NCBI GenBank assembly: GCA_021847575.1
Contig: JAJZQO010000007.1
Span: 1 to 64,000 of the forward strand
Reading direction: 5' to 3'
Length of the DNA: 64,000 nucleotides
DNA from: Bacillota bacterium
Lineage (GTDB): Bacteria > Bacillota > Sulfobacillia > JAJZYS01 > JAJYTV01
In this document: in pieces, positions 44,140 through 53,500 of the stretch
Numbering within the stretch: the stretch's first letter is position 1
How the letters are laid out: each line of letters opens with the position of its first letter
Program-made: the position numbers and the translations under genes
The notes under the pieces: model-generated
Databases searched by the model: none
What the model was told of the DNA's origin: nothing
The model's input: only the letters and a program-made list of their open reading frames with translations

Positions 44140-44948
44140 CACTGCGCCATCCCTCCCTGGCCTGCCGCCCGCTCCTGCCCGGCCTCCCGACCGAGGTAGA
44201 CGCGGCGGACGTTCTCGTCCCGCTGCACCTCTGCCGGGGTGCCCTCCGCGATCAGGCGTCCTTCCGCCAGGACGACGATGCGGTCCGCGACGGCGAGGAC
44301 GCTCGGCAGGTCGTGCTCCACGAGCAGCACGGCGCGTCCCGCGCCGCGGATCTGGCGGATGAGGCCCAGGACGACGCCCGCCTCTTCGCGCGTCAAGCCC
44401 GAGAGAGGCTCGTCGAGCAGCAGGACCCGCGGGTCGAGCGCGAGGGCCCGGTAGATCTCGAGCAGGCGCTGGTGACCGAACGGCAGGTCTCCGGCCAGCC
44501 GTCCGCCCTCGTCGCGCAGCAGGCTGTCCCGCAGGAGCCGGTCGGCCTCCTCGCCCGCCCGCGCCTCGCATCGCCGGGCGCTTGGCAGGCCGAGGCCCAC
44601 CGCGATGAGCCACGGGGTCTGGCGCGAGAGGATGGCCGCCAGCATGTTCTCGCGCACGGTGATCTGCGGAAAGATCTCCGGCGTCTGCAGCGTGCGGGCT
44701 ATTCCCGCGCGCGCGATGCGATGCGTCGTCCAGCCGCTGACCGACGCCCCCGACAGCTTCACGTCGCCGTGCGAGAGCGGCACGAGCGCCGTGAGGGCAT
44801 TGAAGAGCGTCGTCTTGCCTGCGCCGTTCGGGCCGATGACGCCGAGCACCTCGCCGGCCCTGACGCGGAAGCTCACGTCGTCCACGGCGACGATGCCACC
44901 GAAGGCGACCGTCACACCCTCCACTTCGAGCAGCCACTCGGTCTGCAT
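44139..44948 (-). CDS. branched-chain amino acid-type ABC transporter ATP-binding protein (LivG-like)
   Basis: VIGPNGAGKTTLFNALTAL, FGHQRLLEIYRALALDPRVLLLDEPLSGLTREE. Confidence 0.9.
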   Translation of the reverse strand: MQTEWLLEVEGVTVAFGGIVAVDDVSFRVRAGEVLGVIGPNGAGKTTLFNALTALVPLSHGDVKLSGASVSGWTTHRIARAGIARTLQTPEIFPQITVRENMLAAILSRQTPWLIAVGLGLPSARRCEARAGEEADRLLRDSLLRDEGGRLAGDLPFGHQRLLEIYRALALDPRVLLLDEPLSGLTREEAGVVLGLIRQIRGAGRAVLLVEHDLPSVLAVADRIVVLAEGRLIAEGTPAEVQRDENVRRVYLGREAGQERAAGQGGMAQ

Positions 44949-44966
44949 GGGGCCACCTCCGCGCTG

Positions 44967-45845
44967 TCAGACCCGGCGGTTCAAGGACGTGCCCAGGATG
45001 CCCTGGGGACGCACCAGCAGCATGATGAGCAGCACTGCGAACGCGACCCCGTCGGCCCAGTCGCTCGAGATGTAGCCGGCCGAGAGGCTGGTCACGATGC
45101 CGAGCGCGATGCCGCCCACGGCGGCGCCCGGCAGGCTGTCGAGGCCGCCGAGAATGGCGCCCACGAACCCGTAGAGTCCCAGTTCCAGCCCCATGTTCGT
45201 GTTGGCCATCGTCATCGGCGCAAAGACGACCCCGCCGAAAGCCCCGATCGCCGCCGCGAGCACCCACGCGTAAAGTCCGAAGCGCAGCGGGTTCATGCCG
45301 TAGAGGCGGGCCGCGGTGGGATTGTCCATCGCCGCCGTCATGCCCTGGCCGAAATAGGTGCGCTCCAGCAGGAAGTAGAGCAGCGCCGCCACGATCACCA
45401 CCGCGCCGAAGATCCACAGGTTCTGGGTCGGCACGACCGCGCCCAGCACATGCAGCACGCCGTTGCCCGAGAACGCCTGCACCGCGACGGGGTTGACGCC
45501 CCATACCAAGGTGCCGAGGCCGCGCAGGGCGGTGTCGAGGCCGAGCGTGATGAAGATGAGCGTGAGCACCGAAGCCTGGGCGGCGGGGTACATCACGAAC
45601 CGCCCGATCGCCGCGCCCACCGCCGCCGCGATCGCCACCGCGACCACAAGGGCCGGCACGAGCGGGATACCGTGGCTCTGCAACAGCCAGAACGACATGG
45701 ATCCGATCATGGCGAACTCGCCCTGGGCGAAGTTGATCACGCCGGTCACCTTGTAGATGAGGGAGAAGCCGATCGCGACGAGCGCATAGACGCTGCCCAT
45801 CCCGATCCCCGCCAAGACCAGTTGCAAAAGCGTCGCCATGCCCAT
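44967..45845 (-). CDS. branched-chain amino acid-type ABC transporter permease (LivH-like)
   Basis: GMGSVYALVAIGFSLIYKVTGVINFAQGEFAMIG, GMTAAMDNPTAARLYGMN, GFVGAILGGLDSLPGAAVGGIALGI. Confidence 0.92.
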   Translation of the reverse strand: MGMATLLQLVLAGIGMGSVYALVAIGFSLIYKVTGVINFAQGEFAMIGSMSFWLLQSHGIPLVPALVVAVAIAAAVGAAIGRFVMYPAAQASVLTLIFITLGLDTALRGLGTLVWGVNPVAVQAFSGNGVLHVLGAVVPTQNLWIFGAVVIVAALLYFLLERTYFGQGMTAAMDNPTAARLYGMNPLRFGLYAWVLAAAIGAFGGVVFAPMTMANTNMGLELGLYGFVGAILGGLDSLPGAAVGGIALGIVTSLSAGYISSDWADGVAFAVLLIMLLVRPQGILGTSLNRRV

Positions 45846-45851
45846 CCCCCC

Positions 45852-46895
45852 CTAGGACCGCTGCGCGCCATCAACCACTTGGCCCCCATCGCGCTCGTGC
45901 CCGTCCACGCTTTGCAAGGGCAGTTGCGGGCCGGCGGTTCGCCGCGCGCGCGAGCGCGCCCCGAGGCCCGTCACGAGCCCTTCCGGCCAGTAGATCATGA
46001 TGACCACCAGCGCCAGGCCGTAAATGGTGAGCTGCAAGGCCCCGCTCGTGGCCGGAGCGAGACTGGCGCCCGCAAACTTCAGGATCTGGTTGATCGCCTC
46101 GACGCCGGCGGCACCCAGCACGGCCCCGACTACGCTGCGCAGTCCGCCCACGACCGCCATCAGCACCAGATTGATGGACAGCGCGAACGTGAAGACGGTC
46201 GGGTCGATGTAGCCCTCCCAGCTCGCGTAGATGCCGCCCGCGGCGGCTGCGAGCACGGCGGAGACGATGAAGGCCTGCCGCTTGACGGTGGCCGGGTCGG
46301 CACCCATCAGGGCTGTGGCCACTTCGCTCGAGCGCACCGCCTCGAGCAGGCTGCCCGTGCCGGAACGCACGAGCCGGTTGGTGAACCAGCTGCCGAGCGC
46401 CACTGCGCCCCAGGTGAGGGCGAGAAAGCCGATCGCGTTCAGGGTGAAGGCCGGGATGCCGTAGAGACCGGAGTTGCCGCCCGTGAGCGGCAGCTGCTGG
46501 AACGCGACGTCGGCGATGATGCCGAAGGCGAGCGTCGCCAACGCAAGGTAGTGCTGCATCAGATGAAGCGCGAGCACGCCGAGCAGCCAGGCGGCGGCGG
46601 CGGCCAGCACCATGCCGAGGACGAGACCGATCCAGGGCGCAAGGCCGAAGTGCGTGCTGGCTATGCCGACGGCATATGCGCCGATACCGAAAAATCCCGC
46701 CTGCCCGAGCGACACCTGGCCGGCGTAGCCCATGAACAGGTTCAGGCCGATGACCACGAGCGTGTACATGCCGACCAGTGTCAACTCGCTGACCCAGTAC
46801 GGGCCGACGACGAGGCCCAGCGCGAGGGGTATGGCGAGCACCAGGAGGGCTTGCACGGCCGGATTGCGGGCAGTTCCCAACAGCTGTCGCGACAC
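45852..46895 (-). CDS. branched-chain amino acid-type ABC transporter permease (LivM-like)
   Basis: VIGLNLFMGYAGQVSLGQAGFFGIGAYAVGI, EAVRSSEVATALMGADPATVKRQAFIVSAVLAAAAGGIYASW. Confidence 0.92.
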   Translation of the reverse strand: MSRQLLGTARNPAVQALLVLAIPLALGLVVGPYWVSELTLVGMYTLVVIGLNLFMGYAGQVSLGQAGFFGIGAYAVGIASTHFGLAPWIGLVLGMVLAAAAAWLLGVLALHLMQHYLALATLAFGIIADVAFQQLPLTGGNSGLYGIPAFTLNAIGFLALTWGAVALGSWFTNRLVRSGTGSLLEAVRSSEVATALMGADPATVKRQAFIVSAVLAAAAGGIYASWEGYIDPTVFTFALSINLVLMAVVGGLRSVVGAVLGAAGVEAINQILKFAGASLAPATSGALQLTIYGLALVVIMIYWPEGLVTGLGARSRARRTAGPQLPLQSVDGHERDGGQVVDGAQRS

Positions 46896-47035
46896 GGTTT
46901 GACCACCTGCCCATCACCCGGACAAAAACGGCGCGGGGTAGATTCGGCGGAGCCTGCGAGCCGCGCCTTTCCATCCCCGCCGTCATCAGGGCGCTATTGC
47001 GTCGGAGGGAAGCAGCGTCCGGCGGCAGGGGTTTA

Positions 47036-47062
47036 GGGGGACCTGGCCATGCCCGGTCCCCC
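47036..47062 (-). terminator. hairpin GGGGGACC...GGTCCCCC just after the livK-like stop (attenuator/partial terminator or processing site)
   Basis: Perfect 8-bp arms immediately 3' of stop codon at 47068 on the minus strand. Confidence 0.4.
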
Positions 47063-47067
47063 TCCCC

Positions 47068-48312
47068 TCACTCGTTCGCGCCAGTGAAGCCCGGCACCAG
47101 GGTCCACTTCTGGTTCTGCACCTGCAGCAGCACCTCGGAGGTCGGGTCGAGACCGCTGTGGTCTTGCGGCGTCAGGTGCATCACGCCCGTGACACCGTCG
47201 TAGTTGAGGTGCTCGAGCGCGCCCCGCACGCTGGCCGGGGTTGCGCCTTTGCCAGCCGCGGCGATGGCGTCCTTGAACATGTAGACCGCGTCGTAGCCGA
47301 AAGCGCCGAACATGTTGGCAGGTCCTGCGGACGTGCTGGCGTACGCCTGGTCATAGCTCTTGACGTACTTCTCGATGATCGACTTCTGCGGGTCGCTGTT
47401 CGGCAGGCTACTGGCGACGAAGATCTTGGTGCTCGCCACGAAGTCGCCGTTCACGGCGTTGCCCGCGAGCGTCAGGAAGACGTCGTTGCTCGCCCCGTCG
47501 GAGAAGAATATCGGCCACTTGAAGCCCAGAGAGGCGTAGCCCTTGGCGATCGTGTCGGCCGAGGGCGGGACATCCCAGACGACGACGGCCTGCGGCGCCG
47601 GCGAGAAGTTCTTCAGCGCGGTGAGCGCCGGCGTGGCGTCCGTCGCCGTCATGTCGACGGGCACGCTGCCCACGACCTGGATACCCTGCGGCACGGCGTA
47701 CTTCTGGAAGTCCGCGAGGCCGCCGGTGCCGTACGGGAAGTTGCCGTAGGCGAACGCGACGCGGCTGATGCCGTGCGCCTTGAAGTAGTTGATCATGACC
47801 TGCATGACGGTCGTGTCGACCGCCGGCACCTTGAAGATCCACTGGCGCTGCGCCACAGGCTGCACGATCTCGGCGTCGGATGCCAGCGAGATGAGCGGGA
47901 TCTTGGCCTGCGTCGCGATCGGGATGGCGACCATCGTCGAGCCGGTGGAGGCGTCACCGATCAGTCCGATCGGGTGGTCCTGCACGAGCTGCTTGAACTG
48001 CTGGCCCGCCGTGGTCGGGTTCGTGCCGTTGTCGAGGGAGATGACCTTGAGCTTGCGACCGTTGACGCCGCCCGCGGCGTTGATCTGCTGTACGGCCAAG
48101 TTGATGCTGTTCAGCTCGGGAACACCGAGCGAGTCGTACGGCCCTGTCAGGGGCAAGTCGACGCCGAGCACGTAGGGACCCGTGGCAGTACTCTTCGCTG
48201 AAGTCGGAGCGGAGGAGCCGCAGCCTGCAAGGCTGATCGCGAGCCCTCCCGCAAGGGCTAGGCCCAATGCGGTACGCATCTTCTGGCTGGATCTGCTGGC
48301 CAACGTCGTCAC
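47068..48312 (-). CDS. ABC transporter substrate-binding lipoprotein (LivK-like, Peripla_BP_6)
   Basis: LAISLAGCGSSAP lipobox, GPYVLGVDLPLTGPYDSLGVPELNSINLAVQQINAAGGVNGRKLKVISLDNGTNPTTAGQQFKQL. Confidence 0.92.
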   Translation of the reverse strand: MTTLASRSSQKMRTALGLALAGGLAISLAGCGSSAPTSAKSTATGPYVLGVDLPLTGPYDSLGVPELNSINLAVQQINAAGGVNGRKLKVISLDNGTNPTTAGQQFKQLVQDHPIGLIGDASTGSTMVAIPIATQAKIPLISLASDAEIVQPVAQRQWIFKVPAVDTTVMQVMINYFKAHGISRVAFAYGNFPYGTGGLADFQKYAVPQGIQVVGSVPVDMTATDATPALTALKNFSPAPQAVVVWDVPPSADTIAKGYASLGFKWPIFFSDGASNDVFLTLAGNAVNGDFVASTKIFVASSLPNSDPQKSIIEKYVKSYDQAYASTSAGPANMFGAFGYDAVYMFKDAIAAAGKGATPASVRGALEHLNYDGVTGVMHLTPQDHSGLDPTSEVLLQVQNQKWTLVPGFTGANE

Positions 48313-48834
48313 CTCGTGATTTCCGCCGCGGTCTCTCTTTTTCAGGGGACAGACCGCGCCGAGTCTGACATCGGATCGTGGGTGAGTCGCCGAGCCTCGC
48401 CATTCGAGGGGGGCTGGATGCGCTACGCCGCAATTCCGATGTGCCTTGGGAAATTGCGCGGCGCTTGGGAGCAGGAATCTCGGCCCATAAAGTGCTGCTC
48501 GCGTTTCCATTGTGAAATGGCTCTCGCCTCCGCGTTTTAGCACTTTCAACGTGGAGGCTTTTCGACCCAGACCCTCGACAAAAGCTTCCGGCTATCACCT
48601 CGCTCGCCGGGACATACAGCTTTCGCTCAGTATACGAAGACGCGAAAGTGAGGTGGACCAACCGATGATCCTATCTCTTCTGAGGCGCTTGCCTCATCTT
48701 CCAAGTAGAGCTGATACCGGCCGGGCGGCGCCGGCCAGCTCCGGCGCGCGGGCCCGGCAAAGGGCCGACTCATGCAAACGGCCTAGGTGATTTGAGGTTT
48801 CTGCATCATTTCCGGCCCTCGGGGCGGCTCTACG

Positions 48835-49503
48835 ATGAATTTGTCGATCGAACGTCCGATTGCCTCGGGGTCCAAGCAAGGGGGCGATGCGATGGCGGGC
48901 TTCGACCAGAGGCGTGAGCAGGTTCTCGACGGCTGTGCCCGCGCCTTTGCGCTCAAAGGCTACCAGGGGGCCTCCATCCGAGACATCGCGCGCGCGGTGC
49001 CGATGAGTGCGGGCGGCCTCTACCACTATTGCTCCAACAAACAGGAGTTCCTCTACCAGGTATGCGACAGGGCCTTCCACAGCCTGATCGAGCGCCTCAC
49101 GACGGGCCTCGACGGGATCGACGACCCGAGCGAGCGCGTGCACACCGTGTTCAAGTCGCATCTCGCCTACTTCCTCGAGCGTCCCGACGAGCTGATCACG
49201 CTCACGGAGGACCTGTCGTCGCTCGAGGCGCCGTGGGCTTCCCGCGTGCGCGTCCTGCAGCGCCAGTACTACGGCATCGTGTCCGACGTGCTCGCGCCGT
49301 TCGCAGTGCCAGGCGGGATCTCGCTGCGCGTCGCGACGATGAGCCTTTTCGGCATGATCAACTGGGTCCACACCTGGTACCGCCGCGGTGCCGACCCTGG
49401 CGCGGACGCTCTGGCGCGCCAGATGTCCGATCTCTTCCTGAGCGGCTTCGCTGCCGCGGCGCCGGAGACGGCGAGAAGTGTGCAAGGAGGTAGCGAACGG
49501 TGA
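48835..49503 (+). CDS. TetR/AcrR family transcriptional regulator
   Basis: RREQVLDGCARAFALKGYQGASIRDIARAVPMSAGGLYHYCSNKQEFLYQV; true start may be ATG 48892. Confidence 0.9.
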   Translation: MNLSIERPIASGSKQGGDAMAGFDQRREQVLDGCARAFALKGYQGASIRDIARAVPMSAGGLYHYCSNKQEFLYQVCDRAFHSLIERLTTGLDGIDDPSERVHTVFKSHLAYFLERPDELITLTEDLSSLEAPWASRVRVLQRQYYGIVSDVLAPFAVPGGISLRVATMSLFGMINWVHTWYRRGADPGADALARQMSDLFLSGFAAAAPETARSVQGGSER

Positions 49504-50264
49504 TGGACGGCATCCGGACCGAGCGGTCGGCCCGCCTGATGACGGTGACGCTCTGCGAGCAGCCGCTCAACATCCTCGGGCGGCGCCACATCCTCGCCCT
49601 GAACGAACTGCTCGGCGAGCTCGCGGCGGACCGGGACACGGACGTCCTGTGGCTCCGGGCCGAGGACACGCGGGCCTTCTGCGCGGGCGTCGCCATCGAG
49701 GATCACCTGCCGGACGTGGCCGCGGACATGCTCGACGCGTTCCGCCGCCTCGGCGAGGCCTTCCTGCGCCTGCCGCAGGTGGTGGTCGCGGAGGTGTACG
49801 GGGCGGCACTCGGCGGCGGCTTCGAACTCGTGCTGCTCTCCGACCTCGTCGTGGCGGCGGACGATGTGAAGTTCGGCCTGCCGGAAGTCACGCTGGCCGC
49901 GACGCCGCCGATCGGCGCGGCGCTACTGCCCTTGCGCATCGGTTGGCAGGAGGCCGCGCGGGTCTGCCTGCTCGGCCAGACGGTCGACGGCGCCTGGGCG
50001 GAGCGCAGGGGCCTGGTTGCCGAGCTCGTGCCCCGCGCGCAGCTGCACGACGCGGCCCAAGCGGTCGTGACACGGCTGCTGGGCATGAGCGGCGCCGCGC
50101 TGCGCACGACCAAGCAGATCCTCGGCAGCGGCGCCCCGGCCACTGAGGCGGCGATGCAGAGCGGCTTTGCGATCTACGTGCGGGATCTCCTGCCCAGCCA
50201 CGACAGCCGCGAGGGCATCGAGGCGTTTGTGGCCAGGCGGCCGCCCATCTGGACCCACCGCTGA
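49500..50264 (+). CDS. dch: enoyl-CoA hydratase family, cyclohexa-1,5-dienecarbonyl-CoA hydratase-like
   Basis: LTVTLCEQPLNILGRRHI, FCAGVAIEDHLPDV, ALGGGFELVLLSDLVVAADDVKFGLPEVTLAATPPIGAALLPLRIG; position in benzoyl-CoA operon. Confidence 0.75.
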   Translation: MMDGIRTERSARLMTVTLCEQPLNILGRRHILALNELLGELAADRDTDVLWLRAEDTRAFCAGVAIEDHLPDVAADMLDAFRRLGEAFLRLPQVVVAEVYGAALGGGFELVLLSDLVVAADDVKFGLPEVTLAATPPIGAALLPLRIGWQEAARVCLLGQTVDGAWAERRGLVAELVPRAQLHDAAQAVVTRLLGMSGAALRTTKQILGSGAPATEAAMQSGFAIYVRDLLPSHDSREGIEAFVARRPPIWTHR

Positions 50265-50307
50265 ACGAACGCGGCACGCACATCCGTCTGCTTGAGGAGG
50301 CATCACG

Positions 50308-51252
50308 ATGGCTGAAGAATTCAAGGATATCGTCTACGAGGTTTCCGACAAGGGCGTAGCGCGTCTGACGATCAACCGGGAGTACGCCTACAACGCCTAC
50401 ACGACCGAGACGCTGAAGGAGATCCACACCGCTGCCCGCATGGCCTCCTTCGACCCCAGCGTCTATGTCTTCGTGCTCACCGGCGCCGGCAGCCGGGCGT
50501 TCTGCACGGGCGGCGACGTCAAGGAGTACGCGGCGAAGTTCGTCGACAAGCCGAGCGGCTTCCTCGAGTACATGGTCCACTTCCAGGACTGCCTCGACGC
50601 CATCCGGCACATGGGCAAGCCGACGATCGCCCGCCTCAACGGCATGACGGTCGGCGGCGGCAACGAGTTCAACATGGCGTGCGACCTCGCGGTGATGTCC
50701 GACACCGCCTTCATCCGTCAGGTGGGAACCCGGGTCGGCAGCGTCGCCGCCGGCGGCGGCACGCAGTGGCTGCCGATCATCGTGGGCGACCGGCGCGCGC
50801 GCGAGCTCCTGTTCTTTTCCGAGCCGATCACAGCGCAGACCGCCCTCGACTGGGGCCTCGTCAACAAGGTGGTGCCGTACGACAAGCTCGACGAGGCGAT
50901 CGACGAATGGGTCGAGAAGCTGACCGACAAGTTCGCCGAATCCCTGCGCTACACCCAGGAGGCGACGAACTTCTGGAAGGACCTCGCCTGGTACAACACG
51001 ATCGGCCACGCCCGCGAGTGGCTGAGCCTGCACTTCGCCCACCCCGGGGCGCAGGAAGGCATGCTCTCGTTCGTCGAGAAGCGCCAGCCGGACTACCGCG
51101 GCCTGCGCGAGATGACGAGCGACGGCCACGGCGACTTCTGGCACGGCGCCCCCACCAGGTCCTGCCCGTCCTGCAACGCCAAGGGCATCCCCTCCGGCTT
51201 CCAGTTCTGCGGTGTGTGCGGCAAGCCCCTCGACGCGGGGGTGGCGGAGTGA
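50308..51252 (+). CDS. oah: 6-oxocyclohex-1-ene-1-carbonyl-CoA hydrolase-like crotonase with C-terminal zinc ribbon
   Basis: YNAYTTETLKEIHTAARMASFDPSVYVFVLTGAGSRAFCTGGDVKEYA, KPTIARLNGMTVGGGNEFNMACDLAV; C-terminal CPSCNAKGIPSGFQFCGVCGKPL. Confidence 0.75.
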   Translation: MAEEFKDIVYEVSDKGVARLTINREYAYNAYTTETLKEIHTAARMASFDPSVYVFVLTGAGSRAFCTGGDVKEYAAKFVDKPSGFLEYMVHFQDCLDAIRHMGKPTIARLNGMTVGGGNEFNMACDLAVMSDTAFIRQVGTRVGSVAAGGGTQWLPIIVGDRRARELLFFSEPITAQTALDWGLVNKVVPYDKLDEAIDEWVEKLTDKFAESLRYTQEATNFWKDLAWYNTIGHAREWLSLHFAHPGAQEGMLSFVEKRQPDYRGLREMTSDGHGDFWHGAPTRSCPSCNAKGIPSGFQFCGVCGKPLDAGVAE

Positions 51253-52274
51253 AAGCCGCCGTCTTCTACGGGCCCCACCAGCCCCTCAAGATCGAGACCG
51301 TGGCCGACCCGACGCCGGCTGCGGGCGAACTGCTGGTCAAGGTGGCCGCCTGCGGGCTCTGCCACACCGACCTGCACTACATCGACCACGACGTGCCGAC
51401 AGCCAAGCGGCCGCCCCTGATCCTTGGCCACGAGGCCTCGGGCACGGTGACGGCGGTCGGTCAGGACGTCAAGGGCTTCGCGGTCGGCGACCGCGTGCTC
51501 GTGCCCGCGGTGTTCAGTTGCGGCGAGTGCCGGCAGTGCCGCCGCGGCCGCGAGAACATCTGCGAGCGGATGGTGATGCCCGGCAACCACGTCGACGGTG
51601 CCTACGCGGAGTACATGGTGGCCCCCGCGAAGGACGTGCTGCACCTGCCGGACGAGATCCCGCTGGTCGACGCCTGCATCATCGCCGACGCGGTCTCGAC
51701 GCCCTACAACGCGGTGAAGAACCGCGGGCAGGTGAGGCCGGGCGACACGGTCGCGGTCTTCGGTTGCGGCGGCGTCGGCCTGAACGTCGTACAGATCGCG
51801 GCAGCCTCAGGCGCCAACGTCATCGCCGTCGACATCTCGGACGAGAAGCTCGAGCACGCCAGGCGGTTCGGCGCGCACGCGACCGTCAAGGGCGGCGAGG
51901 GCAAAGAGGTGTCCAAGGAGATCAAGAGGCTCAGCGGCGGCGGCGTCGACATCGCCTTCGAGGCGATCGGCTACCCGCCGACGATCGTGCAGGCCTTCGA
52001 CAGCCTGGCGCGGGGCGGACGCCTCGTGCAGGTGGGCTACTGCCAGCACCCTGTGCAGCTCAACGTCTCGCGCCTGATGTTCTTCGAGATGGAGGTCATC
52101 GGGTCGCTCGGCTGCAGTCCGCTCGACTACCTGCCGTTGATCGACCTCGTGGCGCGCGGGCGCCTCAAGCTCTCGGAGCTGATCTCGCACCGCGTCCCGC
52201 TGGACCGGATCAACGAGGGCCTCGACTATCTGCGCCAGGGCCAAGGCATCCGCAACATCGTGGTCATGGACTGA
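51249..52274 (+). CDS. had: zinc-dependent alcohol dehydrogenase, 6-hydroxycyclohex-1-ene-1-carbonyl-CoA dehydrogenase-like
   Basis: ACGLCHTDLHYIDHDVPTAKRPPLILGHEASGTV, CGECRQCRRGRENIC, VAVFGCGGVGLNVVQIAAASGANVIAVDI; in operon with oah/bcr; GTG start overlaps oah stop. Confidence 0.8.
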   Translation: MKAAVFYGPHQPLKIETVADPTPAAGELLVKVAACGLCHTDLHYIDHDVPTAKRPPLILGHEASGTVTAVGQDVKGFAVGDRVLVPAVFSCGECRQCRRGRENICERMVMPGNHVDGAYAEYMVAPAKDVLHLPDEIPLVDACIIADAVSTPYNAVKNRGQVRPGDTVAVFGCGGVGLNVVQIAAASGANVIAVDISDEKLEHARRFGAHATVKGGEGKEVSKEIKRLSGGGVDIAFEAIGYPPTIVQAFDSLARGGRLVQVGYCQHPVQLNVSRLMFFEMEVIGSLGCSPLDYLPLIDLVARGRLKLSELISHRVPLDRINEGLDYLRQGQGIRNIVVMD

Positions 52275-52299
52275 GGTCCGAGCCAGAGGAGGGTTACCC

Positions 52300-53487
52300 A
52301 TGGCGACGGCAGCGATGTCCGAGATAGAGCAGGTGCAGGACCTGACGGCGCTTGTCGATGGGCTGCGGGTCCTGTTCGAGGATCCGGAGTTCAAGGTCGT
52401 CTCCGAGATCAAGCGCCTGACCGGCAAGCCGATCATCGGCAACTTCCCGGTCTACAGCCCGGTGGAGCTGTTCCACGCGGCAGGTGCGCACCCGGTCGGG
52501 CTCGTTGGGGCAGGCAACCAGATCGAGATCGCGCACGCCGACTCCCGTTTCCAGTCGTTCGTCTGCTCGGTGATCAAGAGCACGCTCGAACTCGGTCTGA
52601 CGGACCGCTTGCAAGACTTCGAGGGCATCGTGTTCCACTCCATCTGCGACCCCGCGCGCAACCTCGCCTCGGTCTTCAAGCGCAACTTCCCGGACAAGTG
52701 GGTCGAGTACATCCACTTCCCGCAGAACCTCGTCACCGAGAGCAGCGTCGACTACCTCGAGAACGAGTACCGCCGCCTGCTGGATCGCCTGCAGGAGCTC
52801 ACGGGCAAGACCGTCACGAACGCGGACGTGAACAACTCGATCGCCCTCTACAACACGGCCCGCAGCCTGATGGGCACGCTCTACGCCTTCCGCCGCGACC
52901 ACCCCCACATCCTCACCACCCGCGAGCTCTACAGCCTGGTGCGTGCCGGGCACATCCTCACGGTCGAGGAGCACATCCGCCTGCTCGAGCACGCGCTGCG
53001 CCTCGTCCGGACGAAGCCGGGCCACGAGCGCGACCACATCCGCGTCATTCTCGTCGGCTCGTTCTGCGAGCAACCGTCGCTGGACCTGATCAGCGCCATG
53101 GAGGAGGCCGGCCTCGACATCCTGGACGACGACTTCCTGCTCGGGCGCCGCTGGTTCACGGAAGACCTGCCGACGGACGGCAACGGCGTGCGCACCCTGG
53201 CGAGTGCCTACCGCGACCGCTCCGTGATCTCGTCGGTCAAGCACGACTCCCGCCGCCACAAGGGCGACGAGCTGGTCGCGCAGGTGAAGAGCTCCGGGGC
53301 CGACGCCGTGATCGTGAGCGTGCCCAAGTTCTGCGAGCCGGGCCTCTTCGACTACGCCATCTACCGCCGGGCGCTGCTCGATGCCGGCATCCCGCACCTG
53401 TTCGTGGAGTACGAGGAGAAGATGTGGCTGTTCGACAAGGTCCAGACGGAGGTCGAAACCTTCGTCGAGTCGCTGCTGCTCGACTAG
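52300..53487 (+). CDS. bcrC: benzoyl-CoA reductase subunit C-like (2-hydroxyacyl-CoA dehydratase D-type component)
   Basis: GKPIIGNFPVYSPVELFHAAGAHPVGLVGAGNQIEIAHADSRFQSFVCSVIKSTLELGL, HSICDPARNLASVFKRNFP; followed by bcrB/A/D-like genes. Confidence 0.85.
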   Translation: MATAAMSEIEQVQDLTALVDGLRVLFEDPEFKVVSEIKRLTGKPIIGNFPVYSPVELFHAAGAHPVGLVGAGNQIEIAHADSRFQSFVCSVIKSTLELGLTDRLQDFEGIVFHSICDPARNLASVFKRNFPDKWVEYIHFPQNLVTESSVDYLENEYRRLLDRLQELTGKTVTNADVNNSIALYNTARSLMGTLYAFRRDHPHILTTRELYSLVRAGHILTVEEHIRLLEHALRLVRTKPGHERDHIRVILVGSFCEQPSLDLISAMEEAGLDILDDDFLLGRRWFTEDLPTDGNGVRTLASAYRDRSVISSVKHDSRRHKGDELVAQVKSSGADAVIVSVPKFCEPGLFDYAIYRRALLDAGIPHLFVEYEEKMWLFDKVQTEVETFVESLLLD

Positions 53488-53500
53488 GGAGGGGAGCACC

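Noticed and set aside
44313-47036. Plus-strand ORF of 907 aa
   Set aside because: Antisense to livG/livH/livM, composition-driven artefact (long runs of H, D, R, E).
50308-51252. BadI (2-ketocyclohexanecarboxyl-CoA hydrolase) or MenB assignment
   Set aside because: Overall similar crotonase fold, but the NAYTTE...CTGG.VKEYA and NGMTVGGGNEF.MACD blocks match Oah better and no BadH/BadK-like set is present; subtype still needs phylogeny.
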